This document shows, one piece after another, positions 19,870-28,976 of a stretch of DNA of 64,000 nt. The notes under the pieces were generated by a model that worked only from the letters and a program-made list of their open reading frames with translations, searched no databases and was not told the origin of the DNA. Every line of letters starts with the position of its first letter. Within the stretch, counting starts at the first letter, position 1. The position numbers and the translations under genes are program-made. The stretch lies in contig AP014683.1 of the NCBI GenBank assembly GCA_000828975.1, positions 759,520 to 823,519 on the forward strand, written 5' to 3'. This DNA comes from Burkholderiales bacterium GJ-E10. GTDB taxonomy: Bacteria > Pseudomonadota > Gammaproteobacteria > Burkholderiales > Burkholderiaceae_F.

Positions 19870-19962
19870 CCCGCGCGCGTTCGCCGATCACGCGGCGTCC
19901 TGCCAGCGCCGTATCTCATCGAGCAGCGCCGCGGCGATACGGGGAATCATGGCAAAAATCTT

Positions 19963-19993
19963 TACAATTCCACGAAATATTCGCGGAATTGCA
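19963..19993. repeat. Near-perfect 31-bp palindrome between convergent genes
   Basis: The stretch reads CAATTCC-ACGAAATATTCGC-GGAATTG, with only three mismatched positions between its two halves. It is AT-rich against a GC-rich background and lies between the convergent Nudix and ald genes. It could be a bidirectional transcription stop or a protein-binding site. It lacks a T run. Confidence 0.5.
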
Positions 19994-20001
19994 AGGGGTT
20001 G

Positions 20002-21117
<1,116 letters not shown>

Positions 21118-21123
21118 GGGGAG

Positions 21124-21129
21124 ATTCTA
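21124..21129 (-). promoter_or_regulatory. -10-like box immediately before ald
   Basis: TAGAAT on the minus strand is separated from the ald ATG by exactly six bases (CTCCCC). Transcription would then start at or next to the start codon. No -35 consensus is visible. Confidence 0.4.
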
Positions 21130-21213
21130 TGCGCTCCGCGCGGCAGGCCGCCCATCCGCTTCATGATAGGTTACCCATTCCTGTGTTGACCCGATCGCCG
21201 ACAGGAGGATTCC

Positions 21214-22614
21214 ATGGACCATCTTTCCGAAACATTGACCGTGCTGCTGGGAACTGCGAGCGCAAGGCTGCTTGGCCCCCTCGGAAGCCGGATCCTGATC
21301 GGCCCGATCCGCATTGCCGACGCCGGCGTCATCGCAATCCTGCTGCTCGGTGCCTCGTTCGGGAATGCCGCGGCCGCGGCCGCCTTCCGGCGCTGGGCGG
21401 CGCCGCAAGCGGGGGCGGAGGCCTCGGTCCGCCAATACGTGCTGGGCGCCCTCCGCAAGCCGGCGTATGCGCTGATCTGGGCCTATGCCTTGGTGCTCGC
21501 GGCAACGGTCCTGGTCGGCCGTTTCGCACCCGGGAAGGAAGCGGAGGCCGCGCGCTCGGTCGCGGGGGCGGCCCTGGATCTGTCCGCGTTCGCGCTCGTC
21601 TTCTGGTTCCTCTTCCGTGCGACGCGCGGCCTGGATGATCGGCTCAGCCAGTGGTTTTCGCGCACCCCCGGCAAACTCGACGACCTCCTGCTGCGTCTGG
21701 TCGGAAAAAGTCTGCGGGTGATGGTGCCGGTCCTCGGCGTCTTCCTGGCCCTGCCGGTCCTGCACCTGCCCGCCGATTACGCCGACGCGGTTGGAACGGG
21801 CACGAGCATCCTGATGATCGTCGCCGTAGCCGCGGTGCTGTTCCAGGCCGTGCGAATCGCCGAAAGAGCGGTCCTGCTGAAATACGACGTCACCGCCGCC
21901 GACAACCTCCGGGCGCGCCAGGTCCACACGAAAGTCCACATCATCAGCCGGGTCGTCGACGTGATCGTCGGCGTGTTTGCGGCCGGCTCCGTGCTGATGC
22001 TCTTTTCTGCGGCGCGCCACATCGGCGATACCCTGCTTGCGTCCGCGGGCGTACTGGGCATCGTCGTCGGCTTCGCCACCCAGAAGACCATGGCCAACCT
22101 GTTCGCGGGCTTCCAGATCGCGCTCGCCCAGCCGATCCGCGAAGACGACGTCGTGATCGTCGAGGGCGAGTGGGGGCGCGTGGAGGAAATCACGTTGACC
22201 TACGTCGTCGTCCGGATCTGGGACGAGCGGCGGTTGGTCGTGCCATTGAGCTACTTCATCGAAAAGCCATTTCAGAACTGGACGCGCAACTCCGCGGATC
22301 TGCTCGGATCCGTGCATGTCTGGGTCGACTATTCGTTCCCGGTCGAGGAAGCGCGCGGCGTCCTGAAGCAGATCATCGAGTCGCATCCCCTATGGGACCG
22401 GCGATTCTGGAACCTGCAGGTCACCGAGGCCACGGACCGGGCGATGCAGCTTCGAATCCTGGTCACGGCGTCCAACTCCTCGGCATCGTGGGACCTGCGT
22501 TGCGCGGTCCGGGAGCAATTCATCGGCTACATCCATCGGCGCCATCCCGACTGTCTGCCGCAATTGCGCGCCCGGTACCGGGCGGCTGCCGAGGGCCTGG
22601 TGCCGGCGGCGTGA
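21214..22614 (+). CDS. MscS-family mechanosensitive ion channel
   Basis: The 466-residue membrane protein has five predicted helices in its first half. They are followed by the MscS pore helix and beta domain: GIVVGFATQKTMANLFAGFQ and QPIREDDVVIVEGEWGRVEE, and then the TYVVVRIWDERRLVVPLSYF strand. Members release solutes on hypo-osmotic shock. It is longer than E. coli MscS (286 residues), so it resembles mid-sized paralogues with an extended membrane region. The ATG follows AGGAGG at about 21202-21207. It ends at the boundary of repeat copy E1. Confidence 0.9.
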   Translation: MDHLSETLTVLLGTASARLLGPLGSRILIGPIRIADAGVIAILLLGASFGNAAAAAAFRRWAAPQAGAEASVRQYVLGALRKPAYALIWAYALVLAATVLVGRFAPGKEAEAARSVAGAALDLSAFALVFWFLFRATRGLDDRLSQWFSRTPGKLDDLLLRLVGKSLRVMVPVLGVFLALPVLHLPADYADAVGTGTSILMIVAVAAVLFQAVRIAERAVLLKYDVTAADNLRARQVHTKVHIISRVVDVIVGVFAAGSVLMLFSAARHIGDTLLASAGVLGIVVGFATQKTMANLFAGFQIALAQPIREDDVVIVEGEWGRVEEITLTYVVVRIWDERRLVVPLSYFIEKPFQNWTRNSADLLGSVHVWVDYSFPVEEARGVLKQIIESHPLWDRRFWNLQVTEATDRAMQLRILVTASNSSASWDLRCAVREQFIGYIHRRHPDCLPQLRARYRAAAEGLVPAA

Positions 22615-22873
22615 CCCAGGGCCTTTGTCGTGGCCAGAGCGTAAGCGCTTCGCACATCTTGGGGCATGTCGTCCGTGCGCGCCGGATGGGTGTGCAAGGT
22701 GGGTGTCACGCGAGATCCGGGCGCCCTGCACCGGTTCCCGTGGCAAAGGCCGTGGCATTGCGAGCCGGAAAGCGCCTCCGCCGCTCGCCTGCGTGGTGCA
22801 AGCGCCATCGCCGCAATTGCACATCGATGGCGATCCTTCCTTTCGTGCCAACATTTCCGGAGCACTGCACTAG
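22615..22873. repeat. Interspersed mosaic repeat, copy E1
   Basis: This non-coding block shares long stretches with copies E2, E3 and E4. Its left part has GAGCGTAAGC and GGGGCATGTCGTCCGTGCGC, then GATCCGGGCGCCCTGCACC. Its right part has GCCATCGCCGCAATTGC, CGATCCTTCCTTTCGTGCC and the terminal GCACTGCACTAG. The far-left end differs from E3 and lacks the CTAG terminus, so it looks decayed. The right CTAG (22870-22873) contains the stop codon of the minus-strand reductase gene. It lacks the large hairpin found in E2. Confidence 0.75.
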
Positions 22874-23592
22874 TACCCGTAGAACTCCTCATAGCGCATC
22901 GACGGCTCGTCGATTCCCATGCCCGCGAGCAGTTCATGCATCGCCGTCGTCATGGCGGGCGGTCCGGCAAAGTAATAGACGGCGCTGCGAAAATCCGGCA
23001 CATGACGCTCGATCATCTCGCGTCGGATGAATCCGGTTTCCCCCGTCCAGGAGTGGGCGGAGTTCTCATGGTCGGTCATCGTCGCGATCAGATGGAAGCG
23101 AGGATGGGTCCCCTGCATCTGCTGCAACTCGCCGAGGAAGGCGGAGTCTTCCGGCTTTCGATTGGAGTAAAAAAGCCACAAGCGCTGCGGCAGCCCCTCG
23201 TGCACGGCCTGCCTGGCGATGGAGAGAAACGGCGTGATGCCGATGCCGCCCGCGAGAAACACCGCGGGCCTCGATGCGTCGTCATGCAGCGTCATCTCGC
23301 CGTGCGGGCCGTCGATTCGGAATTTCGTGCCGAGCGGGGTGGTTTTCAAGACCCGCTTGAACGCCGTGTCGCGCATGCGCGTCGCGATCATCAGTTCCGG
23401 TTCATGCGGCGCGCTCGCGATCGTGAAGGTGCGCGAATTGCCTTCGCTGTCGGTCTCCGGCGGGTCGATCAGCGTCAGCAGCAGGGACTGGCCCGCCCGG
23501 TGCGAAAACCCCGCCGGCTTGCCGAAGGAAAACGCCATCGTTCCTTCGGCCACCGCCTCGCGCCGGATCAAGGCAACGTCATGCAGCGCCAT
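22870..23592 (-). CDS. Ferredoxin/flavodoxin-NAD(P)H reductase-like protein
   Basis: The 240-residue product is a single FNR-type module: an FAD-binding barrel with SRTFTIASAP (the RxYS-like motif) and a nucleotide-binding half with AGGIGITPFLSI and a C-terminal aromatic end (EEFYGY). No ferredoxin domain is attached. It would move electrons between NAD(P)H and an iron-sulfur or flavin partner. The CDGSH gene directly upstream, six bases away, suggests that protein as a possible partner. The TAG stop is inside the terminal CTAG of repeat E1. Confidence 0.85.
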   Translation of the reverse strand: MALHDVALIRREAVAEGTMAFSFGKPAGFSHRAGQSLLLTLIDPPETDSEGNSRTFTIASAPHEPELMIATRMRDTAFKRVLKTTPLGTKFRIDGPHGEMTLHDDASRPAVFLAGGIGITPFLSIARQAVHEGLPQRLWLFYSNRKPEDSAFLGELQQMQGTHPRFHLIATMTDHENSAHSWTGETGFIRREMIERHVPDFRSAVYYFAGPPAMTTAMHELLAGMGIDEPSMRYEEFYGY

Positions 23593-23598
23593 GGCGGA

Positions 23599-23823
23599 TC
23601 ACAGGGAGCGAATTTCCGGAAACGCGCCGGCAGCGCACTCATGGCGTTGGCCGGCTTCGTCGTACCAATATAGCTTCCCGGCTTCTTCGGCAAGCGTTCC
23701 CTTGTGGGAGCCGTCGCAATACGGCTGGTTCCTGGAGAGCCCGCAACGGCAGAAATACGTTTCTTCGCCGCCGAATTCCAGCTTCAAGGGTCCCTGGTGG
23801 ACGTGTTTCACGATGCGCGCCAT
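23599..23823 (-). CDS. CDGSH iron-sulfur domain protein
   Basis: The 74-residue protein carries one complete CDGSH motif, [16 protein letters not shown], with Cys25, Cys27, Cys36 and His40 as the expected three-cysteine, one-histidine ligands of a redox-active [2Fe-2S] cluster. No membrane anchor is seen, so it is a soluble MitoNEET-like bacterial form. It is first in a two-gene operon with the FNR-like reductase. The specific cellular role is unknown. Confidence 0.9.
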   Translation of the reverse strand: MARIVKHVHQGPLKLEFGGEETYFCRCGLSRNQPYCDGSHKGTLAEEAGKLYWYDEAGQRHECAAGAFPEIRSL

Positions 23824-23991
23824 CGTCACCTCCGATTCGAAAAAAATCGGTCGATTCCTGCGATCCGTCGCTGCCACGGTGCCCATGCTACACCGGGCAT
23901 TCCCCGATTGTCCGCACCGCAGTCGGCCGGAGCCCCGTCTCCGATCGGACGACCCGTTTCGGGCGGGTGGAGTCGTCGGCACAATACGCCC

Positions 23992-24927
23992 ATGGTTCCT
24001 GGCACCCTCGCCGATCCGTCCGCACCGATGGCCGCACCCGCGGCCTACGTCGGACGGTTCGCGCCGTCCCCCACCGGCCCGCTGCATCGCGGTTCGCTGG
24101 CGGCCGCGCTCGCATCCTGGCTCGATGCCCGTGCGCACGGCGGGCAATGGCTGGTCCGGATCGAGGACGTCGACGGCCCGCGCTGTCGGCCCGGCGCCGA
24201 AGAAACGATCCTCGCGCAGCTCGCAGCCTGCGGCCTGCACCCGGACCGGCCGGTGATCCGCCAGCGCGACCGCACGGCGGCGTATCGACGGGCGCTCTAT
24301 GCCTTGCGCACCGACGGCCTGGCGTATCCCTGCGCGTGTTCGCGTCGTGCGATCGAGGAGGCCCTGGTGCAGCAGGGGATGGCGCCGGAACGCCACGCCG
24401 AGCGGATCTACCCGGGGACCTGTCGCGCGGGCATTGCCGAGGGCGCGCCCGACGGGCCGCGGGCGTGGCGGCTGCGGGTACCCGAGGGGACGGCTGCGCA
24501 CGTCGACTGGGTCGATCGGCGCCTGGGCCCGCACTCGGAGGCCGTCGATCGCACGGTGGGGGACTTCGTCCTCCTGCGCGCCGACGGCATGTGGGCCTAC
24601 CAGCTTGCCGTGGTCGTGGACGATGCCGGGCAGGGCGTGACCGATGTGGTGCGGGGCGAGGATCTGGCCGACTCGACCGCGCGCCAGGTGCTCCTGCAGC
24701 GCATGCTGGGGCTCGCAACGCCGCGGTATCTGCATGTTCCGCTGGTGCGCGACGAGGCCGGCGAGAAGCTCTCCAAGCAGACGGGAGCGGCGGCCTTCGT
24801 GCCCGGCCCCGCAGCCCTGGTGCAGGCGATGCGCGACCTGGGCCTGGGCTCGTCGGACGCGACGACGGTGCCGGATCTGTTGACGGCCGCGACAGACCGG
24901 TGGCGCGCGTTGTGGGGGGAAGCCTGA
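23992..24927 (+). CDS. gluQRS: Glutamyl-Q tRNA(Asp) synthetase
   Basis: This GluRS paralogue lacks the anticodon-binding domain and attaches glutamate to the queuosine base of tRNA(Asp). The 311-residue product has the class I signature [20 protein letters not shown], zinc-site cysteines (YPCACSRR and YPGTCR) and a KMSKS-like KLSKQTG. The start at 23992 follows a CACAAT box at a six-base gap with no ribosome binding site; ATG 24028 ([11 protein letters not shown]) is a good alternative and closer to family N-termini. earP follows directly at 24928. Confidence 0.92.
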   Translation: MVPGTLADPSAPMAAPAAYVGRFAPSPTGPLHRGSLAAALASWLDARAHGGQWLVRIEDVDGPRCRPGAEETILAQLAACGLHPDRPVIRQRDRTAAYRRALYALRTDGLAYPCACSRRAIEEALVQQGMAPERHAERIYPGTCRAGIAEGAPDGPRAWRLRVPEGTAAHVDWVDRRLGPHSEAVDRTVGDFVLLRADGMWAYQLAVVVDDAGQGVTDVVRGEDLADSTARQVLLQRMLGLATPRYLHVPLVRDEAGEKLSKQTGAAAFVPGPAALVQAMRDLGLGSSDATTVPDLLTAATDRWRALWGEA

Positions 24928-26034
24928 ATGCCGGGCGGCGCGCGCGGAATCTGGGACATCTTCTGCCAGGTCATCGACAATTACGGCGATCTGGGCGTGA
25001 GCTGGCGTCTGGCGGCGCAGCTTGCCCGCCGCGGCCATCCCGTGCGCCTGTGGGTCGACGATGCGTCGGCGCTCGCCTGGATGGCGCCCGGAGGCTGCGA
25101 CGGCGTAACGACGCATGCGTTGGGGCAGGCGGACCAGGACTTTGTCCCCGGCGACGTGGTGATCGAAGCATTCGGCTGTGCGGTGCCGCCGGCCGTCGTC
25201 GGGGCGATCGCGCGGGCGAACCGGGCGCGGGCGGCGGAAGGCGGCCGGGGCGCCATTTCCTGGATCGATCTCGAATACCTGAGCGCCGAATCCTGGGTGG
25301 CCCGCTCCCATGGTCTGGCGTCCCCGGTGCATGGCGGTGCCGAGGCGGGAATCCGCAAGTGGTTTTTCTTCCCGGGATTCACGGACGATACGGGCGGGTT
25401 GCTGCGGGAGCCGGATCTGATGGCCGAGCGTGCGCGCTTCGACCGTGCCGCCTGGCTCGCGCAGCGCGGCATCGCGTGGCATGGCGAACCGATCGCGACC
25501 TTGTTCTGCTATGAGCCGCCGCATCTGGCCGAATTGCTGCAGGCGCTGGCCCGGGCCCCGGTGCTGCTGCTCGTGGCCGCGGGGCGCGCGACCGCGGCGG
25601 TGCGCGCCGCGCTGGCGGGCTCCGGAAGTGCCGGCGAAGCGGCGGGCCCCGGCCGCACGGTGTTCCTGCCGTTCGTCCCGCAGGGGGAATTCGATCGGGT
25701 GCTCTGGTGCGGCGATTGCAATTTTGTGCGCGGCGAGGACAGCCTCGTGCGGGCGCTCTGGGCGGGGGTGCCGTTCGTCTGGCAGCCCTATCCACAGGAG
25801 GACGCGGTGCTGGGCGCCAAGCTTGCCGCGCTGCTCGACTGGCTGGCCGCACCGGAGTCCTTGCGCGGGTTCCACCGGGTCTGGAACGGCCTGGAGCCGG
25901 GAAGTCTGCCGGCAGGGCTGGCGCTGAACCCGCCGGAGGCTTGGCGCGAGTGCGTGGCGCGGGCGCGAGCCCGCGCGCTGGCCCAGGACGACCTGGTCTC
26001 GCGCCTGCTTCGTTTCGTGGCGAAAAACCGCTAA
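24928..26034 (+). CDS. earP: Elongation factor P arginine rhamnosyltransferase
   Basis: EarP transfers rhamnose from dTDP-L-rhamnose to Arg32 of EF-P, which activates EF-P for rescuing ribosomes at proline stretches. The 368-residue product begins with the signature WDIFCQVIDNYGDLGVSWRL, with the catalytic-region aspartates, and carries FVRGEDSLVRALWAGVPFVW near the C-terminus, the nucleotide-sugar site of this GT-B family. It lies directly before efp, whose residue 32 is arginine, so substrate and modifier agree. Confidence 0.95.
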   Translation: MPGGARGIWDIFCQVIDNYGDLGVSWRLAAQLARRGHPVRLWVDDASALAWMAPGGCDGVTTHALGQADQDFVPGDVVIEAFGCAVPPAVVGAIARANRARAAEGGRGAISWIDLEYLSAESWVARSHGLASPVHGGAEAGIRKWFFFPGFTDDTGGLLREPDLMAERARFDRAAWLAQRGIAWHGEPIATLFCYEPPHLAELLQALARAPVLLLVAAGRATAAVRAALAGSGSAGEAAGPGRTVFLPFVPQGEFDRVLWCGDCNFVRGEDSLVRALWAGVPFVWQPYPQEDAVLGAKLAALLDWLAAPESLRGFHRVWNGLEPGSLPAGLALNPPEAWRECVARARARALAQDDLVSRLLRFVAKNR

Positions 26035-26037
26035 AAT
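26032..26037 (+). promoter_or_regulatory. Candidate -10 box for efp
   Basis: TAAAAT overlaps the earP stop codon, 39 bases before the efp ATG. A -35 is not clear. efp may therefore be transcribed both with earP and alone. Confidence 0.4.
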
Positions 26038-26076
26038 TGCGGGTTTCGTAACGGCCTCGCGCCTGGAAATTCCCCC

Positions 26077-26631
26077 ATGAAAACCGCTCAAGAAATCCGT
26101 GCCGGCAACGTCGTCATGCACGGCAAGGATCCGATGATCGTGCTGAAGTCCGAGTTCAATCGCGGCGGCCGCAATGCGGCGACGGTGCGGCTGAAACTGC
26201 GCGGTCTGCTCAACAACTCCGGCACGGAAGTCGTTTTCCGTGCCGATGACAAGGTCGAGCAGGTCATGCTCGATCACAAGGAGTGCACTTACTCGTACTT
26301 CGCCGATCCCATGTACGTGTTCATGGACGCCGACTACAACCAGTACGAGGTGGAAGCCGCGAACATGGGCGATGCCCTGAACTATCTCGAGGACGGCATG
26401 CCGGTCGAGGTCGTGTTCTACGACGGCAAGGCGATTTCGGTCGAACTGCCCAATTCGGTCGAACGGGAAGTCGTCTGGACGGAGCCGGCGGTCAAGGGCG
26501 ACACCTCGGGCAAGGTGCTCAAGCCGGCGAAGATCGCCACGGGGTTCGAGGTGCCGGTGCCGATCTTCGTGGCGCAAGGCGATCGCATCGAGATCGATAC
26601 CCGTACGGGCGAGTATCGCCGCCGGGTCTGA
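26077..26631 (+). CDS. efp: Elongation factor P
   Basis: EF-P binds stalled ribosomes between the P and E sites and stimulates peptide bond formation at polyproline. The 184-residue product has the normal three-domain length. The loop that reaches the peptidyl centre reads [13 protein letters not shown], with Arg32 at the tip. This is the EarP-rhamnosylated type, not the lysine type modified by EpmAB. The C-terminus ends with the conserved [17 protein letters not shown]. Confidence 0.98.
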   Translation: MKTAQEIRAGNVVMHGKDPMIVLKSEFNRGGRNAATVRLKLRGLLNNSGTEVVFRADDKVEQVMLDHKECTYSYFADPMYVFMDADYNQYEVEAANMGDALNYLEDGMPVEVVFYDGKAISVELPNSVEREVVWTEPAVKGDTSGKVLKPAKIATGFEVPVPIFVAQGDRIEIDTRTGEYRRRV

Positions 26632-26735
26632 GGACGGCTGACGCGGCGGGCGGCCGCGCCGGATCGCCGGAGAAGCCCGGCGGCGGCGCGGTTCCTCGCC
26701 CGTTTGCGGCGGCCGCGGACGCCTATCCTCGCGAC

Positions 26736-27212
26736 ATGCACTTCTCCTTCGTCATCCGGGGTTGGCGCGCTTGGAGCTGGCGAGCGCCTCGCGGTCTCGC
26801 CGCGCTGATGCTCGCCGCGGCGCTTGGCGCCTGCGCAACGGGCGGCGTGTCGACCAATCGGCCGGCGGGCGAGGGCTATGCCGGCGTCGGCGAGTTGGTG
26901 CTGCGGCTCTCCGTCCCCGGTTCGGAACACTGGTATGACAGCCTGATTCCCGGGGAGAGGCGGGCCAGCGTGGAAATCCGCTACCTGGGGATCGACGATG
27001 CGGGGCGGGCGGTATTCGAGCGCCACGATGTCGACGTGCTGGCCGGCGGGCCGGTCGGGGCGGACACCGGCGCGGGGGTCCCGCCGTCCGGTCCGATCGA
27101 TACGCGGCGGATTGCGATCGATCTGCGGACGACGCGCGAGATCCGGGTCCAGGGAAAGATCATCAATGTTCTGGAGGCCAGTCCCTCCGGGGTGGTTTTC
27201 CGCTTGTACTGA
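26736..27212 (+). CDS. Small predicted lipoprotein
   Basis: The 158-residue product has a basic N-terminus, a hydrophobic stretch and a lipobox-like ALGAC at residues 29-33, so Cys33 would be lipidated and the mature protein anchored in an envelope membrane. The mature part is soluble, beta-rich and has no recognised domain. ATG 26736 is the start giving the signal sequence; there is no strong ribosome binding site. The function is unknown. Confidence 0.65.
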   Translation: MHFSFVIRGWRAWSWRAPRGLAALMLAAALGACATGGVSTNRPAGEGYAGVGELVLRLSVPGSEHWYDSLIPGERRASVEIRYLGIDDAGRAVFERHDVDVLAGGPVGADTGAGVPPSGPIDTRRIAIDLRTTREIRVQGKIINVLEASPSGVVFRLY

Positions 27213-27343
27213 ATCGCATTTTCTTGCGATCGGGGGGCATGTCCGGGCGCGGCGAACCACAAGCGCGCTAGAATGCCGCCCCATGGTTGCCATTTCTTCG
27301 GTTCCCTGCGAACCGTCTTTTCGGGCTGCGCGCTGCTGACGCC

Positions 27344-28753
27344 ATGTCCGACTACTCCGATTTCGATCATTTCGGGCTCGACCCCCGACTCGTCGCCGCG
27401 GTGCGTGCGCTTGGTTACACGCGCCCCACGCCCATCCAGTCCAAGGCGATTCCCATCGTGCTGCGTGGCGGCGACGTGATGGGCGCGGCGCAGACCGGCA
27501 CCGGCAAGACTGCCGGATTCTCCCTTCCGATCTTGCACCGGCTGCTGCCGCACGCGAGCACGAGCATGTCGCCCGCGCGGCATCCGGTGCGCGCCCTGAT
27601 TCTCGCGCCGACGCGGGAACTGGCGGACCAGGTCGCCGTCAACGTGCGCCAATACGCGGCGCAGACGCCGTTGCGCAGCGCGGTGGTGTACGGCGGCGTC
27701 GACATGGATCCGCAGACCCAGGCGTTGCGGGCCGGCGTGGAAGTGCTCGTCGCAACCCCGGGGCGCCTGCTCGATCATCTGCAGTCGCGCAACACCTCCT
27801 TGTCGCAGGTGCAGGCGGTCGTTCTCGATGAGGCGGATCGCATGCTCGACATGGGATTCCTGCCGGACATCTCGCGCATCCTCAACCTGTTGCCGCGGGA
27901 GCGGCAGAGCCTGATGTTCTCGGCGACGTTCTCCGACGAGATCAAGAAGCTCGCCGGAAACTTTCTCCGCGATCCGGTGCTGGTCGAGGTCGCGCGCAGC
28001 AACGCCACGGCGGAGACGGTGCGCCAGGTGCTCGTACGGGTGCACGAGTCGGAGAAGGAGGCCGCGCTGACGGCATTGTTGCGCGATCACGATTACGCTC
28101 AGGTTCTGGTCTTCGTGAACGCCAAGATCGGTGCGCGGCGGCTGGCGCGGCAACTCGAACGCGACGGCGTGCCGACGGAGTCGATCCACGGCGACAAGTC
28201 GCAGGACGAGCGCATGAAGGCGCTCGACGCATTCAAGGCCGGAGCGGTGCGCGTGCTCGTTGCGACCGACGTGGCCGCACGAGGTCTGGACATCTCGGCC
28301 TTGCCCGCGGTCATCAATTACGACGTGCCGTTTTCGGCGGAAGACTATGTCCACCGCATCGGCCGTACCGGCCGGGCGGGAGCCGACGGCGTCGCGTTCA
28401 CCATCGCCAGCGGGGCCGACGACAAGGCGGTTGCCGCGATCGAAAAGCTGATCAAGCGGCGAATCGAACCGATAACGGTGGATCTCCGTCTTCCCCCCCG
28501 CCGCCCCGCCCCGAGCCGGAGCGAAGGCGCAGGGCACGAAGGCGGCAGGCACGACGGTGGCCGTCGTCCCGCCCGCGGCGCATCCGCGCAGCGGGGATCG
28601 GCGGCGCCGGTGGACGATTTCTTTCTCAAGCCCTACGAACCCGGTCCGTCGGCGCCCGCGGAAACGGGGGCGGCAACCGCTGCCGCACCCGTGGCGGAGG
28701 AGCGCAAGCCCACCGTCCGGCGTGCCGCCCTGCTGGGCGGGGGACGCAGGTAA
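27344..28753 (+). CDS. rhlE: DEAD-box RNA helicase, RhlE type
   Basis: The 469-residue protein has all helicase motifs: the upstream Q motif region (GYTRPTPIQSKAIP), motif I AQTGTGKT, PTREL, DEAD within VLDEADRMLDMGF, SAT, the ARGLDI stretch and HRIGRTGR. The C-terminal 90 residues are a low-complexity tail rich in Arg, Gly and Ala, typical of RhlE proteins that help ribosome maturation and RNA turnover. A TAGAAT box at 27269-27274 could be the promoter. An earlier TTG at 27287 is in frame, but MSDYSDFDHFGL matches family starts. Confidence 0.93.
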   Translation: MSDYSDFDHFGLDPRLVAAVRALGYTRPTPIQSKAIPIVLRGGDVMGAAQTGTGKTAGFSLPILHRLLPHASTSMSPARHPVRALILAPTRELADQVAVNVRQYAAQTPLRSAVVYGGVDMDPQTQALRAGVEVLVATPGRLLDHLQSRNTSLSQVQAVVLDEADRMLDMGFLPDISRILNLLPRERQSLMFSATFSDEIKKLAGNFLRDPVLVEVARSNATAETVRQVLVRVHESEKEAALTALLRDHDYAQVLVFVNAKIGARRLARQLERDGVPTESIHGDKSQDERMKALDAFKAGAVRVLVATDVAARGLDISALPAVINYDVPFSAEDYVHRIGRTGRAGADGVAFTIASGADDKAVAAIEKLIKRRIEPITVDLRLPPRRPAPSRSEGAGHEGGRHDGGRRPARGASAQRGSAAPVDDFFLKPYEPGPSAPAETGAATAAAPVAEERKPTVRRAALLGGGRR

Positions 28754-28976
28754 GGCATCGCGCCTGCGGTGCCGGCGGCCCGCACCAAGGTGCGGTTGCG
28801 CATCTTGCGGCCACGCATTGTTTTCGCGCCGGGGCCAAGGGATAATTGCTTCATCCTGCGCCAGCCCGCGAGGATCGCCTCGATCTCCAATGCCGCATCC
28901 CTTCGCGGGGTGCGGTGCTTGCAGCCTCCGGGTGGGTGTTCGGAAAAGGGTCGTGATTCTGTAGACGGGAAGGACC

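Noticed and set aside
19889-19950. A 20-codon minus-strand frame (MIPRIAAALLDEIRRWQDAA) between the Nudix and ald genes
   Set aside because: It is too short and lacks signals. It may be a gene remnant, but nothing identifies it.
23824-26577. The N-terminal 900 residues of a long minus-strand frame ending in the CDGSH protein
   Set aside because: This part is antisense to gluQRS, earP and efp. Only the last 74 codons (23599-23823) form a real gene.
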